Shown here: positions 55,665 through 63,966 of the stretch, in pieces
Layout: every line of letters begins with the position of its first letter
Numbering within the stretch: position 1 is the stretch's first letter
NCBI RefSeq assembly: GCF_000620705.1
Contig: NZ_KK211171.1
Coordinates: forward strand, 58,460-122,459
DNA length: 64,000 nucleotides
Direction: 5' to 3'
Origin: Nocardioides sp. URHA0020
GTDB lineage: Bacteria; Actinomycetota; Actinomycetes; Propionibacteriales; Nocardioidaceae
Position numbers and translations under genes: made by a program
The notes under the pieces: model-generated
The model's input: only the letters and a program-made list of their open reading frames with translations
Told to the model about the DNA's origin: nothing
Database searches by the model: none

Positions 55665-56369
55665 TCAGGTCGCGCGACGGGCCTCGGCACCACCGTCGGT
55701 CACGGGCCGGGGCTGGATCGTCCAGGCCGGCAGCCAGAGCTGCGTCAACGGACCGATCGCGAGCGCGTAGAGCACGGTGCCCACGCCCACGGTCCCGCCG
55801 AGGAGCAGCCCGATCACGACGACCGTGACCTCGATCCCGGTGCGCACCAGCCGGATCGAGCGGCCGCTGCGGCGCGCGATCCCGGTCATCAGCCCGTCTC
55901 GCGGACCCCGCCCGAGCTGGGCGCCGATGTAGAGCGCCGACGCGAGGGCGCACAGCGCGACGCCGCCGAGCATCAGGGCGATCCGCAGCGCCATCGCATC
56001 CGGGCGGTCGAGCAGCGCGAGGGTGGCGTCGGCCGAGAAGCCCACGACCAGGGCGTTGGAGATCGTGCCGATGCCCGGCTTCTCCCGCAGCGGGATCCAC
56101 AGGACCAGCACCACGAAGCTCATCACCACGACCGCCTGCCCGAGCGTGATCGGGACGTAGCGGATCAGTCCGGAGTGCAGCACGTCCCACGGTGCGAGGC
56201 CGAGGTCACCGCGCACCATCATCGCCAGCGAGACGCCGTACGCCACCAGGCCGACGTAGAGCTGCGGCAGCCGGCGCCCGAGGCGGCCGGTGCGCAGCTG
56301 GGCGAGGGGCCCCAGGTCGGCGAGGGGACGTGGTGCGGCACTGCTGCCCGCGGCGGCGATGATGGTCAC
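55665..56369 (-). CDS. YczE/YitT-like integral membrane protein
   Basis: 234 residues, five to six membrane segments. Motifs: YVGLVAYGVSLAMMVRGDLGLAPWDVLHSGL and GAQLGRGPRDGLMTGIARRSGRSIRLVRTGIE are those of the YczE family (known from the srf region of Bacillus). It is divergent from a MocR-type regulator, a combination common across actinobacteria and firmicutes. Substrate unknown. GTG 56369 used. Confidence 0.87.
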   Translation of the reverse strand: MTIIAAAGSSAAPRPLADLGPLAQLRTGRLGRRLPQLYVGLVAYGVSLAMMVRGDLGLAPWDVLHSGLIRYVPITLGQAVVVMSFVVLVLWIPLREKPGIGTISNALVVGFSADATLALLDRPDAMALRIALMLGGVALCALASALYIGAQLGRGPRDGLMTGIARRSGRSIRLVRTGIEVTVVVIGLLLGGTVGVGTVLYALAIGPLTQLWLPAWTIQPRPVTDGGAEARRAT

Positions 56370-56387
56370 GCGTCCATGATCGCGAGG

Positions 56388-56412
56388 ATTGGCCTTCTCT
56401 CCAATAGCCAAT
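56388..56412. promoter_or_regulatory. MocR-type operator candidate
   Basis: Three copies of an ATTGG/CCAAT core in 25 bp: ATTGGC (56388-56393), CCAAT (56401-56405) and GCCAAT (56407-56412). The outer two form an inverted repeat, the last two a direct repeat seven bases apart. It lies between the divergent yczE-type and mocR genes, 19 bases before the latter's ATG. Confidence 0.6.
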
Positions 56413-56430
56413 CATGGAAGAGTGGCCTGC

Positions 56431-57864
56431 ATGACGCTCCTGCTCAGCGCCGGACGGGTGGCCACCCTGGTCGGCGACTTCGACCGCTCCCCCGCGTACG
56501 CCGGCCTCGCCGACGCCCTGACCCTGCTGATCGGCGACGGTCGGATCGCCGTCGAGACTCGGCTGCCCAGCGAGCGCGAGCTCACCGGCGCCCTCGGCGT
56601 CTCACGCACCACGGTGACGCGGGCGTACGCCGCGCTGCGCGAGGCCGGGTACGCCGAGGCGCGCCGCGGGTCGGGCACGTTCACCCGGGTGCCGGGCGGC
56701 CGGAGCCGCGCGCACGACCGGGCCCTGCTCCCCCGCCCGGGCGACGGCGACGCGATCGACCTGAACTGCGCAGCCCCGTCGGCGCCACCCGGCATCGCCC
56801 ACGCCTATGCCGAGGCCGCGGCCGACCTCCCGGCGTACCTCGGGGGTCACGGCTACTTCCCCGCCGGCCTGCCCAGCCTCCAGGCGGCGATCGCGGCGTC
56901 GTACGACGAGCGCGGCCTGCCGACCCCGCCCGACCAGATCATGGTGACGCCGGGGGCGCTCACCGCCGCGTCGATCGTGGCGCAGGCCTTCACCGGCCCC
57001 GGCGACCGGGTGCTGGTGGAGACGCCGACCTACCCCAACGCGACCGACGCCCTCCGGCACGCGGGCGCCCGGCTGACGCCGAGCCCGGTCGACCCGGAGG
57101 GCTGGGACCTCGACGCGGTGGCCGCGACCGTGCGCCAGACGTCGCCCCGGCTGGCCTACCTGATCCCGGACTTCCAGAACCCGACCGGCCACCTGATGAG
57201 CGACGACCAGCGGGCGGCGTACGCCGAGGTCCTGCGGCGCGCGCACACGGTGGCCGTGGTCGACGAGGCCCATCAGGCGCTGGCGCTCGAGGGACAGCCG
57301 ATGCCGCGGCCGTTCGCGGCGTACGCACCGGAGACGATCACGATCGGCAGCGCCAGCAAGTCCTTCTGGGGTGGCCTGCGGCTCGGGTGGATCCGAGCAC
57401 CCCGGGGCCAGATGGAGCGGCTCACCCAGGCGCGGGTCAGCATGGACCTCGGCGCTCCGGTGCTCGAACAGCTGGTGCTCGCGCGGCTCCTGGGCGACGC
57501 CGACGAGATCCTGACCGCCAACCGGGTGCGGCTGCGCTCGCAGCGCGACGCCCTGATCGGCGCCGTCGAGGACCTGCTCCCCGACTGGGACTTCCACCGC
57601 CCCAGCGGGGGCCTGGCGCTGTGGTGCCAGCTCCCCGGTGCCTTCGGGACCGCGCTCGCGACCGAGGCCGAGCGCCGCGGGGTGATCATCGCCCCCGGCC
57701 CGGTCTTCGCCGCCGAGGGCGGCCTGGACCGCTTCGTGCGGATCCCGTGGACCCGCCCCGCCGACGAGCTGACGGAGGCCGTACGACGGGTCGCGGCCGC
57801 CTGGTCCGTCGTACGCGAGCGTCCTGTCTCCTCGGGCCGCACCACCCGCGTGATGGTCGCCTGA
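56431..57864 (+). CDS. MocR-family regulator (GntR HTH + aminotransferase fold)
   Basis: 477 residues. An N-terminal GntR winged HTH (LPSERELTGALGVSRTTVTRAYAALREAGYAEARRGSGTF, spread over ~44-85) is fused to a fold-type I PLP domain with YFPAGLPSLQAAIAASYDERGLPTPPDQIMVTPGAL, IPDFQNPTGHLM, VVDEAHQAL and the PLP-lysine SASKSFWGGLRLGWIRAP. It is a ligand-dependent regulator (GabR, PdxR type). Divergent from the yczE-type gene, the probable target. Confidence 0.92.
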   Translation: MTLLLSAGRVATLVGDFDRSPAYAGLADALTLLIGDGRIAVETRLPSERELTGALGVSRTTVTRAYAALREAGYAEARRGSGTFTRVPGGRSRAHDRALLPRPGDGDAIDLNCAAPSAPPGIAHAYAEAAADLPAYLGGHGYFPAGLPSLQAAIAASYDERGLPTPPDQIMVTPGALTAASIVAQAFTGPGDRVLVETPTYPNATDALRHAGARLTPSPVDPEGWDLDAVAATVRQTSPRLAYLIPDFQNPTGHLMSDDQRAAYAEVLRRAHTVAVVDEAHQALALEGQPMPRPFAAYAPETITIGSASKSFWGGLRLGWIRAPRGQMERLTQARVSMDLGAPVLEQLVLARLLGDADEILTANRVRLRSQRDALIGAVEDLLPDWDFHRPSGGLALWCQLPGAFGTALATEAERRGVIIAPGPVFAAEGGLDRFVRIPWTRPADELTEAVRRVAAAWSVVRERPVSSGRTTRVMVA

Positions 57865-57955
57865 CCCGACCTGCGGGCGACGGGCACCGCTGAGTCTCTG
57901 CTGTCGTCGCGGTCGGTACGCAGACGAACGACCCGACAGATGCGAGGCTGGCACC

Positions 57956-58519
57956 GTGAGCAGACTGATCTACTCGATGAGCGTGACCCTGGACGGCTAC
58001 ATCGCCGCGCGCGGCGACGACATCGGCTGGGGGCTGCCCAGTGTCGAGCTGCACCAGTGGTTCAACGACCGCGCCCGCGGGATCGGCCTCTCGCTGTACG
58101 GCCGCAAGATGTGGCAGCTGATGAGCGCGCACTGGCCGACCGCGGATCAGCAGCCGGACGCGTCTCCCGTCGAGGTCGAGTTCGCCCGCATCTGGCAGGA
58201 GACGCCGAAGGTGGTCTTCTCCACGACGCTCGAGGAGGTCGAGGGCAACGCGCGCCTGGTCACCGGCGATGCCGTGGCCGAGATCGCCCGGCTCAAGGCC
58301 GAGGACGGAGCCCCGATGGAGATCGCCGGCGCCGTCCTCGCCGGCGCGGCGATGCGCGCCGGCCTGATCGACGAGTTCCAGGTGGTCACGCACCCCGTGC
58401 TGGTCGGTGGTGGCACGCCGTTCTTCAGTGACCTGGATGCCTGGGTGGACCTGCGCCTCGTGGAGACGAGGACCTTCCCCGACGGCGTGAGCCTGGCCCA
58501 CTACGAGACCAGGCGCTGA
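57956..58519 (+). CDS. Dihydrofolate reductase / RibD C-terminal-fold reductase
   Basis: 187 residues. RibD_C pattern: LIYSMSVTLDGYIA at the start, LYGRKMWQLM, VVFSTTL and the end HPVLVGGGTPFF. NADPH-dependent reductase of unknown substrate; these 'DHFR family' proteins are widespread orphans. GTG start with GAGG 10 bases upstream; alternatively GAGGCT six bases upstream is close to the leaderless -10. Confidence 0.87.
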   Translation: MSRLIYSMSVTLDGYIAARGDDIGWGLPSVELHQWFNDRARGIGLSLYGRKMWQLMSAHWPTADQQPDASPVEVEFARIWQETPKVVFSTTLEEVEGNARLVTGDAVAEIARLKAEDGAPMEIAGAVLAGAAMRAGLIDEFQVVTHPVLVGGGTPFFSDLDAWVDLRLVETRTFPDGVSLAHYETRR

Positions 58520-58590
58520 TCCACCCACGGAGTCCCGCCGCCGAGCACGACGCTCTGGCGGCGGCCGGCGCCAGCACCCAGGATGAGGGC

Positions 58591-59298
58591 ATGCCTCCAG
58601 CCCGGACCTTGCTCCCCAGCGTCGTCTTCGCCGCCCTCGCGGTCGCTGACAGCGTGGCCGCCGGCAAGCGGAGCAGCACCACCGCCCGACGGCTGCGGTA
58701 CGCCCTCAAGCCGGCGCTGATGCCGGCGTTGGCGACGGCCTTTTTGCGGGTCCCGCCGGGCAGTCGGGCCCACCGTCACACCGGCCTGCTCCGCACCGGC
58801 ACCGCATCGGCCCAGGCGTTCTCCTGGGGCGGCGACGTGGCGCTGCTGGGCCCGAGCAAGCGGTCGTTCCTGATCGGCGTCGGGTCCTTCTTCGGGGCGC
58901 ACGTCGCCTACATCGCCGCGTTCCTCTCCGTGCGCGGCGAGACCGAGGACTACGACACCGCGGGCCTCAGGCTGGCGCTCGGGCTCTGGCTGACCGCCAC
59001 CCCGCTGATGAGCTCGGCGGCCGCTCGGCAGGACCCGGCGCTGCGGGCCCCGGTCGCGGCGTACGCGACGATCCTGTCCGCGATGTTCGCGAGCTCGCGC
59101 ATGCTCGACCCCGCGCTGCCGCCGGGGGCACGCAGGACGCTGCAGGCCGGCACCGCGCTCTTCCTCGTCTCCGACAGCGTGCTCGCGACCCAGAAGTTCC
59201 TGCTCGCCGAGCCCCGACCGGCCCTGGAGACGCTCGTCATGGCCACCTACACGGCGGGCCAGGGCCTGATCGCGGCGGGCGCCGCGCGCGCGACCTGA
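58591..59298 (+). CDS. YhhN/lysoplasmalogenase-family membrane protein
   Basis: 235 residues, seven or eight membrane segments. The family blocks are RLRYALKPALMPALATAF, FSWGGDVALLG, SFFGAHVAYIAAF and TALFLVSDSVLATQKF, matching YhhN/TMEM86, which hydrolyse lysoplasmalogen vinyl ethers. Whether this bacterial homologue has that activity is not known. Confidence 0.85.
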   Translation: MPPARTLLPSVVFAALAVADSVAAGKRSSTTARRLRYALKPALMPALATAFLRVPPGSRAHRHTGLLRTGTASAQAFSWGGDVALLGPSKRSFLIGVGSFFGAHVAYIAAFLSVRGETEDYDTAGLRLALGLWLTATPLMSSAAARQDPALRAPVAAYATILSAMFASSRMLDPALPPGARRTLQAGTALFLVSDSVLATQKFLLAEPRPALETLVMATYTAGQGLIAAGAARAT

Positions 59299-59395
59299 GG
59301 GCAGGTGACCCGGACCTGGCGTCAGGGACTCCGGCCGACGCCGGCCACGTCGCGAAGCGGTCAGGAATCAAGAAGCCTCGCCCGCGAGACGGTCC

Positions 59396-59401
59396 TAGGG
59401 T
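59396..59401 (+). promoter_or_regulatory. -10 box (TAGGGT) of leaderless type
   Basis: TAGGGT six bases before the ATG of the DUF1801-like gene. Confidence 0.55.
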
Positions 59402-59407
59402 GACGCC

Positions 59408-59857
59408 ATGGCAACCAACACCACGACCACCACATCCGACTCCGGCTTCTCCGAGGACGAGCTGGCCGCCATGAAGCAGCGCGCCGCCGAGCTGCGCGCG
59501 GAGAAGAAGGGCGGCGCCAAGAAGGCCGACGAGGCCGAGGCGTGCGTCGAGGCCATCACGGCCCTGCCGCAGCCCGACCGCGGGCTCGCGGAGGCGATCC
59601 ACCGGATCGTGCTCGACGTCGCCCCGGGGCTGGACCCGAAGACCTGGTACGGCTTCCCGTCGTACGCCCGTGACGGCAAGGTCGTCGTCTTCTTCAAGCC
59701 GGCGTCGAAGTTCAAGTCCCGCTACGCCTCCCTCGGCTTCGAGGAGGCTGCCCGGCTGGACGACGGCGCGATGTGGGTGACCTCGTACGCCGTGCTCGAG
59801 ATCGGGCAGGCCGAGGAGAAGCTGATCCGCAAGCTGGTCAAGAAGGCGGCGGGCTAG
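59408..59857 (+). CDS. DUF1801/YdhG-like protein with Ala/Lys-rich N-terminus
   Basis: 149 residues. An N-terminal Thr-rich, then Glu/Lys-rich helical segment (ELRAEKKGGAKKADEAEA) precedes a YdhG/DUF1801-like core (residues ~60-148: WYGFPSYARDGKVVVFFKPASKF...RYASLGFEEAARLDDGAMWV). The core fold is a small alpha/beta domain seen in Bacillus subtilis YdhG (iron chaperone) and YjdI-like proteins. Leaderless-type promoter. Confidence 0.78.
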   Translation: MATNTTTTTSDSGFSEDELAAMKQRAAELRAEKKGGAKKADEAEACVEAITALPQPDRGLAEAIHRIVLDVAPGLDPKTWYGFPSYARDGKVVVFFKPASKFKSRYASLGFEEAARLDDGAMWVTSYAVLEIGQAEEKLIRKLVKKAAG

Positions 59858-59896
59858 GCGCCAGCGCTGCCCGCGCTCCTGGCCGGCCCGGTCGAC

Positions 59897-61486
59897 TCAG
59901 ACCAGGTCGACGGCGCGCACCGAGTCGGCGTCCATGGCGTGGTGGAGATCGGCCAGGACGTCGGCGGGGATGACGGAGTCGACCGAGAGCGCGACCAGGG
60001 CCCGACCGCCCTTGGCGTCGCGCGAGACCTGCATCCCGGCGATGTTGATGCCGGCCTCGCCGAGGATGCCGCCGACGGTGCCGACCATGCCGGGGCGGTC
60101 GGCGTACGTGAGGAAGGCGAGGTGCTCGGTGGGCTCGATGTCGACGGCGTACCCGTTGAGCTCGACCAGGCGCTCACGCTGGCCGATGCCGACCAGGGTG
60201 CCGCTGACCGAGACCTGGGAGCCGTCGGCGAGGGTGCCGCGGATGGTGATCAGGTTGCGGTGGTCGGGGCTCTCGGGGTCGATGACCAGGCGGACGGCCA
60301 TGCCGCGCTCGGCGGCGAGGAGCGGGGCGTTCACGTAGGAGACCTGCTCCTCGACGATGTCGGCGAAGATGCCCTTGAGGGCCGCGAGCTCGAGCACCTT
60401 GACGTCGTAGTCGGTGATCTCGCCGCGCACCTCGACGTCGACCTGCTGGGCGACCTCGCCGGCGAGCCCGGTGAAGACCCGGCCGAGCTTCTCGCTCAGC
60501 GGGATCCCGGGGCGCACGTCCTCGGCGATCACGCCGCCCTGCACGTTGACCGCGTCGGGGACCAGCTCTCCGGCGAGCGCGAGACGCACGGAGCGTGCGA
60601 CCGCGATGCCGGCCTTCTCCTGGGCCTCGTCGGTGGAGGCACCGAGGTGGGGCGTGGCGACGACGTTCTCGAGCTCGAAGAGCGGGCTGTCGGTGCACGG
60701 CTCGGACGTGAAGACGTCGAGCCCGGCGCCAGCGACCCGGCCCTCCTTGAGCGCGGCGTACAGGGCCGGCTCGTCGACGATGCCGCCGCGTGCGGCGTTG
60801 ACGAGAACCAGGGACGGCTTGACCTTCGCCAGCTGCTCGACGCCGATCAGGCCGAGGGTCTCGGGGGTCTTGGGCAGGTGCACCGACATGAAGTCGGCCT
60901 CCGCCAGCAGGGTGTCGAGGTCGACCAGCCGCACGCCCATCTGCGCGGCGCGGCCGGCCTGCACGTAGGGGTCGTAGGCGATGACCCTCATGCCGAAGGC
61001 CGAGAGGCGCTGGGCGACGAGGACGCCGATCCGGCCCAGCCCCACGATGCCGACGGTCTTCTCGTAGAGCTCGATGCCGGTGTAGCGCGAGCGCTTCCAC
61101 TCCCCCGCCTTGAGCGCGGCGTGCGCGGGCGAGACGTGGCGAGCGGCGGCGAGCATCAGCGCGACGGCGAGCTCGGCCGCGGAGACGATGTTGGACGTCG
61201 GCGCGTTGACGACCATGACCCCGGCCTGGGTCGCGGCGCGCACGTCGACGTTGTCCAGCCCGACGCCGGCCCGGGCGACCACCTTGAGCCGCTTCGCGGC
61301 GGCCAGCGCCTCGGCGTCGACCTTGGTGGCCGAGCGGACGAGCAGCGCGTCCGCGTCGCCGATCGCCGTCAGCAGCTCGGCGCGGTCAGCGCCGTTGCAG
61401 TGGCGGATGTCGAAGTCCGGGCCCAGCGCCTCGACGGTGGCGGGGCTCAGCTCCTCGGCGATGAGTACGACGGGCGGCATGCTCAC
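59897..61486 (-). CDS. serA: D-3-phosphoglycerate dehydrogenase
   Basis: 529 residues, long actinobacterial form. The D-isomer-specific 2-hydroxyacid dehydrogenase catalytic and NAD domains: KVVARAGVGLDNVD, GLGRIGVLVAQRL (NAD loop), LVNAARGGIVDE, ATPHLGASTDEAQEKAG (catalytic His); then an intervening ASB domain and a C-terminal ACT domain (~455-529: LAFLTYADRPGMVGTVGGILGEAGINIAGMQV split in two) for serine feedback. It commits 3-phosphoglycerate to serine synthesis. GTG 61486 chosen over ATG 61480 because of GAGGAC at the proper distance. Confidence 0.95.
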   Translation of the reverse strand: MSMPPVVLIAEELSPATVEALGPDFDIRHCNGADRAELLTAIGDADALLVRSATKVDAEALAAAKRLKVVARAGVGLDNVDVRAATQAGVMVVNAPTSNIVSAAELAVALMLAAARHVSPAHAALKAGEWKRSRYTGIELYEKTVGIVGLGRIGVLVAQRLSAFGMRVIAYDPYVQAGRAAQMGVRLVDLDTLLAEADFMSVHLPKTPETLGLIGVEQLAKVKPSLVLVNAARGGIVDEPALYAALKEGRVAGAGLDVFTSEPCTDSPLFELENVVATPHLGASTDEAQEKAGIAVARSVRLALAGELVPDAVNVQGGVIAEDVRPGIPLSEKLGRVFTGLAGEVAQQVDVEVRGEITDYDVKVLELAALKGIFADIVEEQVSYVNAPLLAAERGMAVRLVIDPESPDHRNLITIRGTLADGSQVSVSGTLVGIGQRERLVELNGYAVDIEPTEHLAFLTYADRPGMVGTVGGILGEAGINIAGMQVSRDAKGGRALVALSVDSVIPADVLADLHHAMDADSVRAVDLV

Positions 61487-61642
61487 AGCGTTAGTCCTCG
61501 CGGGTGGTGCGGGTTGAATGGCACGACGCTGTGCTGTGGGCCGACTCTACCGCGCAGCCGTCCGAATATCCGGTGGCGTCCGGGCCGGCGGCTGCCTAGC
61601 CTGGCGAGGCCACATCCCCTCCTCCCCGGCAGGTCGCATTGA

Positions 61643-61682
61643 AGCTCTGAGTGAGTGTGCCGTCCCCTACTCACCGAGAGCT
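61643..61682 (+). promoter_or_regulatory. Leader hairpin immediately before the ABC-F gene
   Basis: AGCTCTGAGTGAGT (61643-61656) pairs with ACTCACCGAGAGCT (61669-61682) with two mismatches around a 12-base loop, ending five bases before the ATG, so it would cover the ribosome binding region. A three-codon ORF (TTG AAG CTC TGA, 61639-61650) ends inside the left arm. ABC-F resistance genes are often controlled by such leaders (known); function here is inferred. Confidence 0.45.
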
Positions 61683-61687
61683 CCGCC

Positions 61688-63244
61688 ATGCCCGCAACCA
61701 CCCCTGCCATCAGTGCGTCCCGCCTCGGCTTCGCCTGGCCCGACGGCACCCCGGTCCTCCAGGACCTGGACCTTCTCGTCCCTCCTGGTCGCTCCGCGCT
61801 GGTCGGCGTCAACGGCGCCGGCAAGTCCACGCTGCTGCGCCTCGTCGCGGGCCTCCTGACGCCCACGGCCGGCCACCTGACCGCCAGCGGCGAGATCGGC
61901 TACCTGCCCCAGGACCTCACCCTCGACGTCGACCAGCCGGTCGACGACTTCCTCGCCATCGGAGAGGTACGCCGAGCGGTGCGCGCCGTGGAGCGTGGCG
62001 ACGTCGACGCCCACCTCTACGACGTGATCGGCGACGACTGGGACGTCGAGGACCGCGCGGTCGCCGAGCTCGGTCGTCTCGGCCTGCCTCCCGACGTCCT
62101 CGACCGGCGGCTGGGCGAGCTGTCGGGCGGCGAGGTCACCCAGCTCGGCCTCTCGCGACTGCTGCTGCGACGTCCCGACGTCCTCCTGCTGGACGAGCCC
62201 ACCAACAACCTCGACGGCGACGCCCGGCACCGGCTCTACGACCTGGTCGACGGTTGGAGCCGCTCCCTGCTGGTCGTCAGCCACGACCGCGAGCTGCTCG
62301 AGCGGATGGACCGGATCGGCGACCTCCGCGGCGGCACGGTGCGGTGGTACGGCGGCGGCTACTCGTCCTACGCCGCCCAGGTGGAGGCCGAGCAGGACGC
62401 CGCCGAGCACGCGGTGAGCAGCGCGCGCTCCGACGTACGGCGCCAGCGCAACGACCGGGCCGAGGCCGAGCGGCAGCTGGCAGGGCGCCGCCGGCAGGCG
62501 CGCAAGGCCGAGTCCAGCACCGGGCTCGGCAAGGCGCAGATCCACTACAAGCGCAACCGGGCGGAGAATTCCGCCGCCGGGCTGCGCGGCGTCCACGAGG
62601 CCCGCCTCGAGCGGGCGCGAGAGCGACTGAGCGACGCGGAGTCACGGCTGCGCGAGGACCGCGAGATCCGGATCGACCTGCCCGGCACCGAGGTGCCGCG
62701 CGGACGAGTCGTGCTCGAGGGCGACGACCTCGCCGTCTCCGGTCCCGACCGGATCGCCCTGGTCGGCCCCAACGGGTCGGGCAAGACGACGCTGCTGCAC
62801 CGGCTCGCCGGTCGGGCGCGGGTGCCGGTCGCGCTGCTGCCCCAGCGCCTCGACGTGCTCGACGACGACGCGAGCGTCTACGCCAACGTGGCGGCCCGTG
62901 CACCGGGCGCGGACCCCAACGTCGTACGGTCGCAGCTCGCTCGGTTCCTCTTCCGCGGCGCCGCCGCGGACCGTCCGGCCGGCGACCTCTCCGGTGGCGA
63001 GCGCTTCCGGGCGACGCTCGCCGCACTCCTGCTGGCCGACCCGGCCCCGCAGCTGCTGCTGCTCGACGAGCCGACCAACAACCTCGACTTCGCGTCGTAC
63101 GACGCCCTCGTCTCGGCGCTCGAGTCCTACCGCGGCGCGCTCGTGGTCGCCAGCCACGACCCGGCGTTCCTCGACGACATCGGGATCGAGCGGGTCATCG
63201 ACCTCAGCCCTGGCGCGGGATCGCCATCCACTCGGACCAGCTGA
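61688..63244 (+). CDS. ABC-F ATPase (ribosome-associated or resistance type)
   Basis: 518 residues, two ABC domains without membrane segments. Domain 1: Walker A GVNGAGKST, signature LSGGEVTQLG, Walker B LLLDEPTNNLD, SHDRELL. Linker ~240-300 with charged coiled coil (QVEAEQDAAEHAVSSARSDV). Domain 2: GPNGSGKTT, LSGGERFRA, LLLDEPTNNLD, SHDPAF. Such cytosolic proteins act on the ribosome (EttA, Uup) or protect it from antibiotics (e.g. Vga/OptrA). The short length and lack of the EttA-type arm place it with resistance-type or generic members; target unknown. Confidence 0.9.
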   Translation: MPATTPAISASRLGFAWPDGTPVLQDLDLLVPPGRSALVGVNGAGKSTLLRLVAGLLTPTAGHLTASGEIGYLPQDLTLDVDQPVDDFLAIGEVRRAVRAVERGDVDAHLYDVIGDDWDVEDRAVAELGRLGLPPDVLDRRLGELSGGEVTQLGLSRLLLRRPDVLLLDEPTNNLDGDARHRLYDLVDGWSRSLLVVSHDRELLERMDRIGDLRGGTVRWYGGGYSSYAAQVEAEQDAAEHAVSSARSDVRRQRNDRAEAERQLAGRRRQARKAESSTGLGKAQIHYKRNRAENSAAGLRGVHEARLERARERLSDAESRLREDREIRIDLPGTEVPRGRVVLEGDDLAVSGPDRIALVGPNGSGKTTLLHRLAGRARVPVALLPQRLDVLDDDASVYANVAARAPGADPNVVRSQLARFLFRGAAADRPAGDLSGGERFRATLAALLLADPAPQLLLLDEPTNNLDFASYDALVSALESYRGALVVASHDPAFLDDIGIERVIDLSPGAGSPSTRTS

Positions 63245-63707
63245 TCGCTATCCCGACGTACCGAGGCTTCTCGAACGGCCAGTCCCGGGTGATCCAGCCG
63301 GGCACGAACGCGTCCAGGGCGGTCTCGACCGCGGTCCCGACGTACTCGTCGCGCACCCACCACGAGATGTCGGCGTCGGCACCGGCCTTGTCGGTCGGGT
63401 CGATGTAGCAGCAGCCGATGAGCTCGGTCTCGTCGGCGTCGAAGAGCGCGTAGTTGAAGGACTCGTGGGCCTGGATCTCGTCCCAGTGGTGCTGCAGGTC
63501 CTCGCGGTCCTGCTCGGCGGTCATGGCCGGCGGCGGCCAGCCCCAGGCCTCCCCGTAGATGCCCCACAGCCGGTCGCGCGAGCCCATCACCGCGGGCAGG
63601 TCCAGGGCCGTGTCGTCGGCGTGGATCGGGCGCAGGTGGTGTCCGGTGGACAGCTCCACGCGGGTCGGGTGCTGCCAGTCGGCCGGCAGCCAGGTCGGGT
63701 CGCTCAT
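63204..63707 (-). CDS. GNAT-like N-acetyltransferase
   Basis: 167 residues. The central FNYALFDADETELIGCCYID strand and ADISWWVRDEYVGTAVETALDAF fit the GNAT beta-4/helix-3 region; the usual Q/RxxGxG/A acetyl-CoA loop is only weakly represented by RDEYVGTA. Substrate unknown; possible cell-wall or drug modification. GAGAGGGAA is a good ribosome binding site upstream of ATG 63707. The 3' end overlaps the convergent ABC-F gene by 41 bases. Confidence 0.75.
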   Translation of the reverse strand: MSDPTWLPADWQHPTRVELSTGHHLRPIHADDTALDLPAVMGSRDRLWGIYGEAWGWPPPAMTAEQDREDLQHHWDEIQAHESFNYALFDADETELIGCCYIDPTDKAGADADISWWVRDEYVGTAVETALDAFVPGWITRDWPFEKPRYVGIAISWSEWMAIPRQG

Positions 63708-63810
63708 CGGGTTCCCTCTCGTCGTTGTCACCCCACTCTCGACCGCAACGCTTGGAACCCACTGGGGAGCCGCTGGGAAGATGCCGCCCTGCGCGCGGAG
63801 ACCGACCGGC

Positions 63811-63877
63811 GCCGTCCCGGTGGTCGAACAGCGAAGGCGCGCTAGCGCCTGAGCGTCGTCGAGACCCCCGCAGCCCA
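63811..63877. repeat. REP-like element C1
   Basis: 67-base unit starting GCCGTCCCGGTGGTCGA and ending GACCCCCGCAGCCCA. It contains an inner AGGCGC-GCTA-GCGCCT hairpin where the 39.6-kb copies have GAGCGCCAGCGAGC. It shares the outer arms GGTGGTCGA and GTCGTCGAGACCCC with those copies. Confidence 0.75.
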
Positions 63878-63899
63878 AGCGCGACATCGACCGGGGTAC

Positions 63900-63966
63900 G
63901 CCGTCCCGGTGGTCGAGCAGCGAAGGCGCGCTGGCGCCTGAGCGTCGTCGAGACCCCCACAGCCCA
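63900..63966. repeat. REP-like element C2 (direct copy of C1)
   Basis: 67 bases, differing from C1 at three or four positions, in the same orientation, 22 bases apart. The window ends at CTGCGGGGGT, the first bases of the inverted right arm seen at 39.7 kb, so the structure continues beyond base 64000. Confidence 0.75.

Noticed and set aside
56175..57893. 572-codon frame overlapping the MocR gene in another frame
   Set aside because: A +1 frame shadow with Arg/Gly/Pro-rich composition; the MocR reading has intact HTH and PLP motifs.
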